A stretch of 64,000 nucleotides of DNA, taken from NCBI RefSeq assembly GCF_034190915.1, contig NW_026947499.1, forward strand, positions 5,981,243-6,045,242. The letters are read 5' to 3'. The stretch is from Cavia porcellus (taxonomy: Eukaryota > Chordata > Mammalia > Rodentia > Caviidae). The notes under the pieces are model-generated. The model did no database searches, was not told the origin of the DNA, and saw only the letters and a list, made by a program, of their open reading frames with translations. The position numbers and the translations under genes are program-made. Below, piece after piece: positions 27,209 through 39,417 of the stretch; position 1 is the stretch's first letter; each line of letters opens with the position of its first letter.

Positions 27209-28907
27209 ATTTTAATTGAAACAGAAAATGCATTTGACTACCCTAACGCCATGTTAAAAATATTCAGCTAAATACAAGAGAAGGGAGCACCCCTGGCTTC
27301 AGAAGAGCATCTAGAAAAACCCAGGACGAACCCACGTGAGCGTGGAAGACGGCCAGCATCCTCCTGAGGCTGGGCGCACGCAGAGCCATCGCCTCCCATC
27401 TCCAGCCCGCCTTTCACCAGGTTCCCAGCAGGGCGATCGGGTGAGAAGACGGCAACGAGAGGCCTCAAGGTTGGAAAAGAGAAAGCAGCGCCATCTCAGA
27501 CCAGTCACAGATGACACGGATCCAAGGGGAACCCGAAGCCCGCACCTCCAACCAACAAACCACACCGTGAAAGCCAAACAGTGAGCTCAGCAAGGTTGTG
27601 AGACACAAGATTACAGACAGAAATTCACAGCCAGCAATCGCAAAATGGAATGAAGAAAATCCCATTTACTGCACCATTGCCAAGAAAAAACACCTGGGAA
27701 TACACTGAACGTGTGTGTCTAAACTACAGAAGAGCCCGCAAGAATTTTTAAGAGCTAAATGATGAAAAGACATTCTGTGTTCATGGATCAGACAGCCTAA
27801 TAGCGTCAAGGTGGTGACACCTCCAAACTGCTCCACAAGTCTGACACAACCTTCAGGTTCCTCATGCATAAATTAACCAGTTGATCCCCAAATCCCGATG
27901 ATTAGCCAAGAGCCCAGAATAGCCAAAAAATCTCTGAACACAAGCTGGAAGAAGATACACATCTCCTGACTTCAAATTTTACCTCAAGGCTACAGTATTC
28001 AAAAAACAGTGTGCTACCAGCATAAAGACAGACACAAAATCAAAAGGTCTGAGCTTACGGTCCAGACATAAACCCTCACACTTGCGATCAGCTGCTGAAG
28101 GGGTGAAAGACCATCTTTTCAACAAACAGTGTCTAAATAGTGCAACACTGGATCCCTATATTACACCACACACAGAAACTAACAGAAGGCAGATCACAAT
28201 TCTATCTGTAAAAGTAAGATTTTAAAACTACCAGAAAGAGACATCGGCAACCACTTCTGTGTCCTTAGTTTAGGCAATGGTTTCTTACATAGGGAATCAC
28301 AAGCATTAGGTACAGGGGAAAGATAGCAAATGAATCAAAACAAAATATTTGCAATGTGTACATCTGATAGAGGAACAGTATCCAAGATACAAAAGTTTTT
28401 TAAACTCCACAATAGAAAGGAAAAATAAGCAAGTTACACTTGGGCAGAGTATTTACACAGACTTCTCTCTCAAGAGGACACACAGCTGGATAATAAATAG
28501 ACAAAAAGGTGTCTCCCATCATTGATCACCAAGGAAACGTAAATCCAAATCGCAGTCACAGCCCCCACTGTGGTATCTGGGATCACAAACAGGGCAGAAG
28601 AACCACGGACAGGGTGGGCAGGAACTGGGACCCGCATGCCTCGCCAATGGGAAGGTCACACAGAGCAGTGGCTTGCGAGAAGCGTCTAGCAATTCCTTAA
28701 AAACTTAAACGCATCGCCATATCACTCAGCAAATGCCTTTCATCTCTACAAGTAAAATCAAAACACTTGCACACGAATGCTCACAGTGACGTTATTCATC
28801 CTAGCCAAAGGAAAAAAAGGTTAAGTTTCCATCTAAAGGGGAGAAAGTGCACAAAATGTGGTATTTTTATACAGCAGAATGTTATTTGGCCATATAAAGA
28901 ATGAGAT

Positions 28908-29036
28908 GCCAGCACACCTGTAATCCCAGCACTCGGGAGGCTGAGGAGGATCGTTGCAAATTCGAGACCAGCCTGGGCTACAAAGTGAGCCCAAGGCCAG
29001 CCTGCACTGCATAGCAAGACTTGGTCTCAAAAAGAT
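28908..29036 (+). mobile_element. B1-type SINE nested in the L1 3' UTR
   Basis: CACCTGTAATCCCAGCACTC, GACCAGCCTGGGCTACAAAG, GGCCAGCCTGCACTGCATAG and CTTGGTCTCAAAAAG. L1 sequence continues on both sides. AAAGAA occurs on both sides and may be a short target duplication. Confidence 0.9.
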
Positions 29037-29352
29037 TTAAAAAGAACATGAAGTGCTGAGAGATGCCCCACGTGGATGAAAATATGATACTAAACAAGAG
29101 ACTTCAGTCCTGGAAGTCTGTGTGACATGTATGTCCGCTGGAAAGACACCTCGGGTACAGGTAAAACCATGCGGGTGAGACACAGACTGGCAGGTGCCAA
29201 GGCCTGTGAAGGGGGCGTGGAAATGGGCCTCTAACAGAAAGGTTCTCTGGGGGACGAGGAGGATGTGTAACGTTACACGGGACGATTCTAATTACCATCA
29301 ACAACTGCAGGATTCTGCAACTTCACCAACGTGCAAAAACCCCTCGAATTCT

Positions 29353-29412
29353 CCTTTTTATTTAAGTACGGGGATCGAACTCACGACCTTGTGCTTGCCA
29401 GGACCGAACCAT
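29353..29412 (-). mobile_element. ID-type SINE fragment
   Basis: TACGGGGATCGAACTCACGA then CCTTGTGCTTGCCAGGACCG is the complement of an ID B-box region and middle. Only the 3' half is present. Confidence 0.8.
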
Positions 29413-29468
29413 ACTTTAAAAGGTGCAGTAGTGCCGTCCCAATTTTTCAGGGTAGGAAACTGGGATTG

Positions 29469-29557
29469 AGGCTGGGGATCCAGCCCAGCAGCACAGCGCC
29501 TGCCTGGCAAGCACGAGGTCCTGAGTTCGATCCCCGGTACAAAAAAAAAAAAAAAAC
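29469..29557 (+). mobile_element. ID-type SINE
   Basis: GGCTGGGGATCCAGCCCAGC, GCCTGCCTGGCAAGCACGAG and CTGAGTTCGATCCCCGGTAC, then a run of 15 or more A. The B box GTTCGATCC is intact; the A box is altered (CCAGCCCAGCAG). Confidence 0.9.
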
Positions 29558-31535
29558 AGGCAACAAAACCGAGAGGGGGGAAAATGAAATTGTCAAAAAG
29601 TGCACACAGTGTAATTCTTTTTGTATAAGTGGTAAGTCCATGTGCAACTGTTTTGGTACAGTTTCTACGGAAGGCTGTTTAACACACGCAAGGTAACGAC
29701 GCCCAGCCCTGCTAAGGGGGGGAGCACCGCAATCAGCAAGGCACAGAAAAGCTCCAGCAACATCCACGGTACGCAGCTCTCTTAGAACGTAAGAAAATGA
29801 ACCCAAATAATGAGGTCCAACGCGGCTGGAGGCGGGCAGATAAACACTTTACATAATACTATTTTCTTAACTTTTCTCTCATCAAGACGTATTCTCCTGA
29901 AGGACAGCCGAGTTCCCATCCGCAGCTCTCCCCTGCTCTCTTATTTGATTTATTCTGCTGGGCTTGAACCTAAAAAGCATTTTTATAGCATAAACGCTCC
30001 CCGAAACGCTCCATCTGCCTCCAAGAAGTCAAGCCACCCCCTTTCCTACCACAGGAAGACAATGTGGGGTGTTTTTTGTTATTTTCCCCATTTTAAAAAA
30101 CCTCTAAGTACCGAGCAGGCCGGGTGAGCGGCCTTATTTGCTTCCCAGCACTCTCCGGGTGCTGGAAGCCATCCGTCTCGGTAATGAGCAAACAGGGCAC
30201 CTGCGCGGCCTCCGCTGCCAACCCCACGCGGGCCCCCGCGCTGACAGCTCAGCCTCGCTGCCAGCGATCTGATCCCATCAGCGCCTGGTGACAGGCCCGG
30301 AGACAGCGCAGACAACTGCCACAATTATAATTTCCTTTTCCTCTCTGCCACTATGTGTCTGACAACAGCCTGAACTCTGCCGGCAAAAGACGGCTCAGAA
30401 TCGTCTTACACGAGTCCCCAAGACAGCTGTCCTGCCTCTGAGGCTCCCCGAGACCGGCCTGCAGCAGGGTCCCCGTCTCCATGCAGGACCCCCGTGAGCA
30501 CCTGCGCTGAGTGACGGCTCAGCACACAGCATGGCGGGGAACCTTTGGGGCTCGTTAACCGTGCTCAGCGTGGAGCTGGGAACCCGATTTTGATCTACAA
30601 CATCGCATTCGTTTTTAATAAATGCATTTGCAGAATCTCAAGATGCAAAACGTACAGGGAAGACAACAGCAAAAGGCTCCTTTCCCCCAACTCGGCTCCT
30701 CCTGGCTGCCACTGGGAACCGCGGCCTCGGGGAGGTTGTGGCTTGGAGGCTTTGTCACCGCAGCCCTGTGGTCCCAGCTGCAGCAGGGGGACTCCTGTGT
30801 GGGTCCAGGAGGGAAGTGGTCAGCTGCACTCGCGGCCAGGGCCCAGGAGGCCCTGGAAGAAGCCTGCCACACAGCTACGAGGGGGGCACCCAGGCCTCCC
30901 AGGTGTGCGCACCAGACAGGCACTGAGCGTGGCCCTCGTCCACTGCTTGGTGCAGGTGCATTCATGGAGGGTCCGTCACCCCCAGCCTGGGCCGGGTCCG
31001 CACACAGACAGGAAGGTGGGCACAGCGCCACACAGGGAACAATACTAACCCCCCCCCATGGTCCCACATCGCACACAGCATCCTCCTGCACTGGGAAGGC
31101 CCCCGTGGAGGGGGGCGTTTCCTGCACCGCACTCAGCTGCTAGGCTCCTCCATGGAAGGGCAGCTGCTAACAGGACTGGGCACCCGGAGCTGCACCCTGG
31201 GCCTGCCAGTTACCTAGGCCTCTGCAACTGGGCGCAGAAAAGGCCACACTGTCCCTGGTCACACTGGGTAGCTGCACTGCAGTCAGGGCTGACGTTTCCT
31301 CAGTCCCACAACGTCCCTGCTGAGGAGCAGCAGAAGTGGCGTGGGCTGAGTCCCCGAGGAGACCGAGGAGACCGAGCCACTAGGGGAGCAGGGCGGTGTT
31401 CACACCCGACATCAGGCCTGCAGCACAGGTCAGACCGGCCCGGGTGTGCTGGGGCGACCGCAGACCCCAGAGCGTCCCCAGGAGGCACGGTGCTCTGGGG
31501 CCCAGGGCTGAGGGGGAAGCAGTCTGCAGTCTGCC
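29558..31535. other. Intronic sequence, nothing firm
   Basis: 29560-29700 is possibly tail-end L1 or other old repeat. 30100-30345 is unique-looking with CAGCTG/GACAGCTC and ACAATTATAATTTCC motifs. No exon or RNA gene was recognised. The 271-codon frame at 31058-31873 runs into the L2 fragment and is not a gene. Confidence 0.35.
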
Positions 31536-31539
31536 CCGT

Positions 31540-32200
31540 GGTCATTAAACTCAGCGCCACACATCCCTGTCGTCACCCAGGTCAAAATCTCGGTCACCCT
31601 TCACTACTCTCTTTGCTCAGAGCCCAATCCGTCTGTCCTGCTTTGGAAATGTGGTGTTTTGGCTTTTGTTTTTACAAATACCTTTGCTCTCACCTCTGCC
31701 CCAGTCCAGCTCACTACCCCTTTCCTGGGTCCCACACCGTCTCCCTGCGGCTCCCTCCCCGCCACCTTCCACTGCATTCTCTCTGCATGGCAGCCAGGAG
31801 AACATCAGTCAGTTTTCAGGCTCCACTCCAAGCCCTGGAGGAGCCCTCACCTCACTCACATAAAAGTCAATAAACATCCTGACAAAGACCTACAAGGCCC
31901 TGCACACCCCAGGCCCAGGCCCCATGGCCTGTCGTCCTCCTGAACAGATCTGCTGCTGCTCTCCCCACACTGGCCCCTTATTGTCTCTTTGGGCCCAGGC
32001 ACACGTGGCCTCAGGGCCTTTGCACTAACACACACCTCCACTGGGCCACTCTTTCCTACAGTGTCTGAACCATTCACTACCCTGTGATCCCTCCTCACTC
32101 TGCTGCTCTGTCTCCGTAGCCCTTAACACCATGGAACCCAATGAGTTTTACTTCTTTACCTTTTATGCCACTTCTGTCCCCCAGACAGTGAGCTCTAATA
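31540..32200 (+). mobile_element. L2 LINE 3' part
   Basis: The ordered phrases CCTACAAGGCCCTGCACACC, TGGCCTCAGGGCCTTTGCAC, CTGGGCCACTCTTTCCTACA and CCCCAGACAGTGAGCTC match the 3' end of the ancient LINE-2. The frame is broken. Confidence 0.75.
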
Positions 32201-32447
32201 CAGCGTGAGGGGAAAGGAGGAGCAGGGCAGAGAAGAGCCAGGAGCCAGCCACCTCTCTGTCCTCAGAGGATGCCACAGACCTCGCTCCCAGCCAAACTGC
32301 TCCCACACACCACCCACCTCCTGCTCTTCCAACACACAGACTCATCTGTGGGTCTGCGTCAGCCTCCCCAACCGCTTGGGAAAACTGCAGAGTTCCCCTC
32401 ACCTGTGAGAAGTCTGAAAAGGCCAGGCAACTACGTGCCAGGATCCA

Positions 32448-32612
32448 AAGGAGCCTGTAATCCCAGCACGGAGAGCGTGCCAGGTAGGAGGGTCCCAAGT
32501 GCAGGTCCCCCCTGAGCAACTTGTGACTGGAGATAAAAATTAAAATTAAAAGGGCCAGGGGTACGGCTCAGCGGTAGAGAAGCCCTGCATTCAATCCCAG
32601 AGCCAGAAAAAG
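32448..32612 (+). mobile_element. Dimeric B1-ID SINE, diverged
   Basis: CCTGTAATCCCAGCACGGAG (B1 head), then GGGTACGGCTCAGCGGTAGA and CATTCAATCCCAGAGCCAG (ID-like A and B boxes) with an A-rich tail. Confidence 0.75.
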
Positions 32613-32947
32613 AATGACCTGAATCCCAATGTACTGGCACTCAGTGCTCTGTGGCAACACAGTGCTCTTGACACGGGAGAAGGGGGAGCCCCCAACCCGG
32701 CCCTGAAGAGGCCCCCGCGGGGCTGAGGTTCAGGCTGACGTGGACTGCAGAAGCCTGCGGACTCCGTGGTGTCAGCCTGGGGAAGCCTGTGATGACTCCT
32801 CATTCACCTCTCAGTCTCTTGTGTGAACAGCTGACTCATGTTTAATAAGGGTTTTTCATTTCAGAACTGGAGGTCCAATTAAGAAAATTACACAGCCAAA
32901 AACCTAAGTCACAGTGACACACAATTTACATATAATAAAGTTAGCCA

Positions 32948-33117
32948 ATTTTTTTTTTTTTTTTGGTTTTTTCTTTTGTTTTCTTTCCTTGAGACAGGCA
33001 ATTCGGGCTGGCTCAAATGAGCTGTGTAACCAGGGCTGGCTTGGAACTTATGGTGATTCTCCTGCCTCAGCCTGCTGAGTGCTGGGATTACAGGCGCGCA
33101 CCACCATCCCAGGCTAA
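32948..33117 (-). mobile_element. B1-derived SINE with T-rich (complement of A) tail
   Basis: A run of T, then CTTGAGACAGGCAATTCGGG, GTAACCAGGGCTGGCTTGGA and CTGCCTCAGCCTGCTGAGTG, GGATTACAGGCGCGCACCAC. It is complementary to a B1 with duplicated middle, inserted into the old L1. Confidence 0.9.
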
Positions 33118-33924
33118 ATTCACCTGTTTTGAGGATGGGTTTTGACAAATGTAGAGTCGTGTGATTATCACAACAACCAAGATACAAAACTCTCTGCCTT
33201 CTGCAGCACCTGCAGCCTCTTGGTAGCCGTCCCGTGTGCTGCGATCCTCAGCCTCCGGCCCCTGGTCATCTGCTCAAGTCACTCTGGATTCACCAGCTCT
33301 AGAATTTGACCTGAACAGGCGTCATGTTCATATATAGTAGTTTGTATCTGACTTCTGTTACTTAACCTAAAGCTTTGGTTGTTAACTTGCACTTTGGTGC
33401 AGTAACAAGCTTTTCTAACTGGGGAGCACTTCATTGTATGGTTACAGCTCAGTTTGCTCCCCATTAACGGGTTAATGAATATCTGGGTCCTTTTTATACT
33501 GCTGGCCTGCCTGTTTGCATATTAATCTTTGGGTTAATATTTGTTTCCAATGGAAGTGGGCTGGCAGGGTCCAGCGGGAAGCGCACATCTTTCTGGCTGC
33601 TGTTTCTTGACATATTTTTCCTGTCTCCTTCTCTTCCTCCTATCCTTCAACTCCAGTTCCACACAGAAGACTCGCTGGTGTCACACAGCCCCAGGCTCTG
33701 TTAAATCTGTTTGCAGTATTTCTCCTCTCTATTCTTCAGGTGGGTTAAGTGCATCGATCCATCTTTAAGTTCACTGGCTGCTTCTCACATCCTCTCCAAC
33801 CTTCTGATAAGCCATTTGATGAAAATTTACTTGGGATTATATAGCTCACTGCAAGCTCGCGAGCTCCAGCCTTTGGAGTTTCTGTCCCTTTCCTGTTCCT
33901 ATCCATCGTGTCCTATTCATTTGT

Positions 33925-34305
33925 TTTCTGTCACTATAACAAGGCAGGTGAAGCTGGCTGAGGAAAAGAGGTTCACGCAGCTCAAAGTTTTCCAGGCTTC
34001 GGGTCCACGGTGTGGCAGTCCCCATGGTTTGACCTCATGCCAGATGCTTTCACAACAGTGGCCCCATGTATGAGAGAGAACACGTGGGAGGCAGGAAGCC
34101 AAGAGCAAGTCTGGGGTCAGGGGGCTCTGTGTAATAAGCCCTGCAGGACCCAACCAGTTCCCATGAGAACCACCTTAATCTCTTCCCAGGGCCACGCCCC
34201 CAAAGGCCTAAAGTCTTTGTCTAGGCTCCGCCTCTTAAAGGCCCAGTAGCTCACAACATCACACTGGGGTCAGAACCTCTAACGCATAACCCTTGGGGGA
34301 TAGAG
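33925..34305 (-). mobile_element. Probable MaLR/ERVL-type LTR
   Basis: TTTTCTGTCACTATAACAAG, AAAAGAGGTTCACGCAGCTC and ATGAGAACCACCTTAATCTC are arranged like the complement of a MaLR LTR. The terminal bases and target duplication are not clear. It interrupts L1-like sequence. Confidence 0.55.
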
Positions 34306-34560
34306 TAGCAGGCGTATTTTCCTTGATGTCAAGACCGCCTTAGTCTGGAAATTCTATCCGTCTCCAATGATCACTTTTTTCTCTGGTGTACGTGTCTCAT
34401 TCTCTTGTTCCTGTTTCATCAGGTAATTCGGGTCATATTCCAGACACCACAGGGAGGCACGGCCGAGGCCACGGGTTGTTTTGTGGTCTCTGAAGACCCA
34501 GAATCATGTTGCTGCTTTTCTATTAAACAGGCGGCTAAGCGGAGATTCTTGAAGTCACAG

Positions 34561-37215
34561 TAACACGTGTGTGACTCCAGGGTCAGCCAGAGATCTGGGA
34601 GAAGTCACACACAGAGCACAGGGCTCCCCATCTCTAAATACGTCTTTTCCGGGACCTCTTCTCACTTTCCAATAGTTGTGGTTACCCCAGCTTTGCCCCT
34701 GGAAGTTAGTAAGTCAGGAAGTCAGTAAGACTGAATTTTCTGAGTTTTGGCTTCCCCGCACGGAGCCTTCTCTCCGTCTAATTCAGGAAACAGGGAAATC
34801 ATACCTTGCTGTTCCCTATTTCCGAGTGTCTGCTGCTTCAGGCCCCCTCTGTGCCCCGTGAGCAGCTGTTCTGTGCATTCTCTCCAGGGCTCACGGTCAG
34901 CGTCCACCCCAGTGTTAACAGGACAGCAGCTCCTCGGCCACTGCTGTCCTAGAAATCACCAACAAAGCTGGGGTCGCAGAGCCAGGAATGAATCAGAATA
35001 CCAGCAACTTTCCCAGGGGGCCCACTAGTGGCGTGATGGTCAGCTTCCTCCAAGCATCTCCCTGGGTTCCAGCACTCTTCCAGTTTGTGGTTCCTCCAAA
35101 TTTGAAGCTTGGTTCGTCACGTCCCAAGCAAGGGAAAAAAGCCAAGAGGGGGTTTGCAAACAGACATACAACACTCTCGGATACTCAGAGACAGACCCAG
35201 ACGGAACCTCTAACCTCATTAACCTTGAAATTCGGCAGTGTTAAGAGGAGTCCTATAAGCAGAATGACATTCTGAACGCCATTTGGGTCAAAAATCGAAT
35301 TCCTGTCCTTGTAATCTTCCACGTCCCTGGCAGCTCTTCGATACCAGTCAGCCAGACCAAGAGTCCAAGGCAGCACTGGCAGACTCCTGCAGACCCCAGG
35401 AGCAGAAGACCCCACTGAGGAGCGCCCTTGGGAGACAGGGAGTCCCCTGTCACCCATTCATTAAAACCCAGCAGCGCCTTCTAGTTTTCTATTGGCCTAT
35501 TGTAGTCATGACAGCAGCCTCCAAATCTTCCTAACAGGCCTGTTACTCTGCGGTAATTACATCTTAAGTCAACCACAATCGGGAGGGATTAGTGCGTGTA
35601 ATTCTCTGACTTCTCCGTTGATGATATCTGCTCCAGCACTCCTGAAATGCTTTAGGTAAAGTGGGGTGCGCTTCTCCCCTGCCACCCTGAGATGCAGAGA
35701 GGAACTTGTTCCCGAGCAGCCAGTGTGAGCCGGACTTGCCTGAAGTAACAGCAGACGCAGGAGCCAGCTGCATCCTTCTCTGGGGTCCCCTGGGGCTGCT
35801 TGGGTTCCCAATTATAGGCTTCAGGAAGAAGTTTCCGGAAGGGAAGGAAAGGGACTGGGGTACAGCATTGAGGGTCTGCTGCACTAGGCTCCGGGATGGG
35901 GTGCGTGGAGCTCATGCAGGATGCGGACCGGCCCATGGGTTTTCCCAGGGCTCACCCGACATCAGGCACCCTTCCCGAGCAGGCCCACAGTGTGCGTCCC
36001 CAAGGAACAAAGCCGGTTCCAGATAATGAGGAGATGTGAGTCAGCGCCAGGTCAGCTGCTCGGAGGAGAAAGACCACTAATTGGCCTGAAACGATGGAAC
36101 GACAGGTGCCACCTGCTCTGGTGGCTGCGCCCGGCTGTACTAATGAGGGCTCTGCGGCTGTGTGACGGCCACGTGGCCGGCCCGACCGTGACACTGCAAG
36201 CTTGTCAGGCGGCCACCAGCCAGGGGGGTTGCTGAGCAGCCGGAAGACCACACACAGCTGCCCCGGGCAGGTCACGCTCAAGCCTGACCTCTGGCAGCTC
36301 GTGGGTCCTCACTCAGATCTGAGCCCACAAGGTCGGGGCCACGCTTGTCGAGCTCGGAGGAGATCACAGGGCCTGAGATGTGAGAGCTCCTAATGGGAAG
36401 CAGACCTGTGAAGCGAGGACCATCCCACACAGAGTGTGACACACAGGTTTTTGGAGCAGGAGCATTTCATTATGAGCACAGGTCGATTTCCTTCTGCCCC
36501 CACCAGCAGCTTCTAGCAGCAGAATCCCAGAGCTCTCTGTCCCGTCTGGCAGGGTGAGAGACAGGAATCAGAATGGCACCTGCTTCCTCCAAACTCACCT
36601 GGGAGACCCTCTGCCAGCTCATGAGGAAGCAAAGGAAGGAGTCACCTGTTCAGCACGGCGACACCAGCCTCACCACGGCCTGCCAGCTGCCTGTCTTCTG
36701 GCCCAGTCCGGAATCCCTCTGAAGGAGGGAGCCCTGGCCAGAGACAACGTACAGCCTCGATAGGTCATAGTTCTTCTAGGGAAGTCAGACTCCTCCCGAC
36801 CAGATCAGCAGCTCTTCGGAAATCAATTAAAGGAGACCAGCTAAAGCCGCTTTGGGTAAAGAGGAGGAGGAGGGCCTGGCTCAAAAGCAGATGGCGGGAC
36901 AACTTCATAAGGAACAGACCCCGAAGCAGCACACAGGCCATCGGGCCACTGGTGAGAAGACTACCGTCCCCCAGGTCCAGCAGGAACTGCAGGCACCCAC
37001 GGCCCAGCACAGTGCTCGGTCCCAGGGTCTCCTAAATCCCAGGACAGAGGCGCCTGGGACACATGCAGGGGCCGGGGGAATCGGCCAGAGGCCTCAGACC
37101 TTGTCTCGAGGGCTAACTGGAATCAGCCAGAACCGTTCTGCCAGCTGCCAGCCAATGCCAGGATAAAAAACTCTGGGCTCCCATGAGGTCCTGAGTCAAA
37201 GAGCAGCCTCCAGGC
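34561..37215. other. Intronic sequence, nothing recognised
   Basis: 34600-34770 may still be diverged L1. Elsewhere unique-looking DNA with homeodomain-like ATTA strings near 35550-35590 and CTAATTGG near 36077. No exon was found. Confidence 0.35.
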
Positions 37216-37219
37216 AGGT

Positions 37220-37305
37220 CAGGGCTGGGGCTCTGGCTCAGTGGTGGGGCTGGCCTGGCACGCATGGGGTCCAGGGTTCAATGGCTCAGAAAAGAGAAAG
37301 GAGCG
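37220..37305 (+). mobile_element. ID-type SINE, diverged, with GA-rich tail
   Basis: GGCTGGGGCTCTGGCTCAGT, GGCTGGCCTGGCACGCATGG and GGTCCAGGGTTCAATGGCTC resemble ID A-box and B-box regions. A purine-rich tail follows to about 37355. Confidence 0.7.
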
Positions 37306-37355
37306 GGGAGAAAAAGGGGGAAGGAAGGGAGGAGGGACAGGAGAGAGGGGAGGAA

Positions 37356-39230
37356 GGAACTCTGAGAGTCTGCCTCTCCGGTCCATCTGGGCAGCACGTC
37401 CAAGCCCCACTCTGCAGTGCTTGCCACCAAGACAGACATTCAAAGGACAGCTTAGTTCAGTGGTCCACGGAGGTGGACGGTGTGGGGAGAGCAGGCTCTG
37501 AGCTGCCCCAGTGGGGTAACGAGGCGAACTGGTCTTCGAGAGGATGCCCAGGAGACTATGCACGGGTCTGTGCACTGCGTCCACTGCATCAGGGATTGTA
37601 ATGGCCTGACCGAATGCTAAGAAGGCTGGTCAGCACCACCCCCCCCGCCCCGGCTAAGCTGGGAGGCGGGACCTGAATACGCTTGGGGCACAGCTAAAAT
37701 GGAGTCGGGGTGCTGTTCCCAGCCCAGGCAAGGGCGTGCTGAGTCTGTGCTGAGCTGGCGGAGAAGAGGGGTGCAGGGGACACTGAAGGTTTGACTGCTG
37801 CCACAGGAGAGGAGAAGGCCAAGCAATGGGCAGGGAGGAAGGTGGGGCGTGTCACAGCACAGACAGCCCAGCTCACAGCCCGAGGCCCAGTGCAGGAGCC
37901 AAGTCCTCCAGCGCTGGTATTTTGTTGACCTGATTTAAGCTCCTACTACTGGGAGGGGGTGACACACTAACACGACACATTAAAGCCTATCGTGAGCCGA
38001 GACGCAGTATTTCACGACGCACAGGCAGCATGACTTTCCCTGTCTTGTAACTTCATGGTGGCGGCTGGCCCTGGCACTGGACCGTATTTCATCCGAGAGA
38101 CGGGGAGAGCCGCAAATCTCCATCAGGTGCAGGCAAACTTCCCTTCTCCACGGCAGCCACAATCTTCTAAAAGATGGACCCAAATGCCAGCCTGCCCCTG
38201 GAAAGGCTGCGCTCCTCCCCGCCCTGCCCCCAGCTCACAGAGAAACCCAGGAATCTCGGCTGCAGAGACCCCAGCCCTGGCTCAGCCACACTCGGGGCCC
38301 AGGAGGCGCCCACCATGGCCTCCAGCACCCAAGCGGCCTCAGCCTTCCTGGGCGTCGCCTGTGCAGTGGCCTCCAGTCTGCCACCTGTTAAGTCCTGAGA
38401 CTGAAAAGGACTTTATACCCGGAAAGGCCCAGCACAGGGAGGAACGGCCAACAAAAGAGAGCGCCCGTCCTTGCATGACATCATAGCAACACCCAACGCC
38501 AGCATGGGGGGCGTCCCAGGGACATCTGTCCTTCCCACCAGTGTCCCTGGCAGTATGCTGGTGCCAGGAGAGAGAGGAGGGGCCCAGGCACCCTGCCCAC
38601 TGCTTCAATGACGTCTGTGCCATCACACTGTCGCCGGGTCCCACCACTCCAGAGCAGGATGCAGCCCACACGGGCTTCAAGGAGCTGAACCGGAAGGGGG
38701 CGCCTGGGAGGCACCAGGAGCCACAGGGACCCTGGAGGACCTGGAGGAGCACAGGCAAAGACCCATCCCCACCCCTGAGCTCGAAGGCCAAGCGAGACAT
38801 AGAATGGCCCTGCAGGTACAGGATCTTTACAGGCAAGAGAAGGCAGGGGTCCCTCGGCTGGGTGTTCCCCCCTCTGGTGTCCCCCACACACACCGCTCTG
38901 CAGGTGCAATCATCTCCACAGGTCCTGGTCCACCTCCCGTGACTGGCATCCTCAGAGGCCAGGAGCTGAGGCTCTGGTCCACGCCCTGTCCGTCCCACAG
39001 CCCTGGCACAGGGGAGGGGGCCTGGGGTGTCATAGTGGACACAGATTCAACTTGTTCTCAGGACTGATGGGAACGAGTTCAGGAAGCCAGCAGCGTGCCT
39101 GAAGTCACGTGTTTTCCAAGGGACGGTGACCCACTGCATCACTTCTGTCCTTTGGCCCTGAGAGAGGGCAGGGCACAGGCAGGCTGGCCATGGCAGCTGC
39201 CCCACCCCCATGTGATAAAAACACACGTGC
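37356..39230. other. GC-rich intronic sequence, nothing recognised
   Basis: The 219-codon minus-strand frame at 38339-38998 has no domain and is taken as chance. Confidence 0.35.
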
Positions 39231-39234
39231 TGTG

Positions 39235-39320
39235 CCGCATGCCAGCTGTGTGACCTTGGGCCAGGCACCCAACCTCTCTGCGCCTCAGCCATCAACCAAG
39301 GGGCCGGCGGGATGATGTCC
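39235..39320 (+). mobile_element. MIR SINE core
   Basis: GCCAGCTGTGTGACCTTGGG, CAGGCACCCAACCTCTCTGC and GCCTCAGCC follow the MIR core order. Confidence 0.75.
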
Positions 39321-39328
39321 CCAGTTCC

Positions 39329-39417
39329 GTCTGGGCTCTAACCATCCGACCGCTCTGCAGTCATCTGTCAGTGGTCTGGGCTCTAACCATCCGACCGCTC
39401 TGCAGTCATCTGTCAGT
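39329..39417 (+). repeat. 45-bp perfect tandem duplication
   Basis: The unit starting GTCTGGGCTCTAACCATCCG and running to CATCTGTCAGTG occupies 39329-39373 and is repeated from 39374 to 39417 without mismatch across the shared length. It directly follows the MIR. Confidence 0.9.

Larger units (their letters stand above)
22835..29340 (+). mobile_element. Old LINE-1, plus strand, broken by nested insertions
   Basis: L1 text can be followed in order. An upstream region lies at 22835-24230. The start of the ORF2 endonuclease region is marked by TAAATGTAAATGGATTAAAC near 24274. Reverse-transcriptase-region text runs at 25240-25795 (ending GGTTTATTCCAGACACAAC) and resumes after an interruption at about 27210 (TTGAAACAGAAAATGCATTT). 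The C-terminal part runs at 27560-28500 and the 3' UTR at 28780-29340. All frames carry stops, so the element is dead. It is interrupted by a minus-strand L1 plus SINE (25796-27208) and by a B1 (28908-29036). Confidence 0.8.
32870..34560 (-). mobile_element. Old LINE-1 3' UTR region(s), reverse orientation, interrupted
   Basis: Text complementary to old L1M 3' ends: AATTTACATATAATAAAGTT before and AAATTCACCTGTTTTGAGG after a SINE. Then come a stretch with CTTCATTGTATGGTTACAGC, ATCTTTAAGTTCACTGGCTG near 33762, and after an LTR-like insert GTCTTTGTC/GGTAATTCGGGTCATATTCC near 34425. It could be one element or two adjacent ones. It is split by a SINE (32948-33117) and an LTR-like segment (33925-34305). 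Confidence 0.6.

Noticed and set aside
31058..31873. 271-codon plus-strand open frame
   Set aside because: Runs into an L2 LINE fragment and has no recognisable domain.
38339..38998. 219-codon minus-strand open frame
   Set aside because: No domain; overlapped by equally long frames on the other strand.
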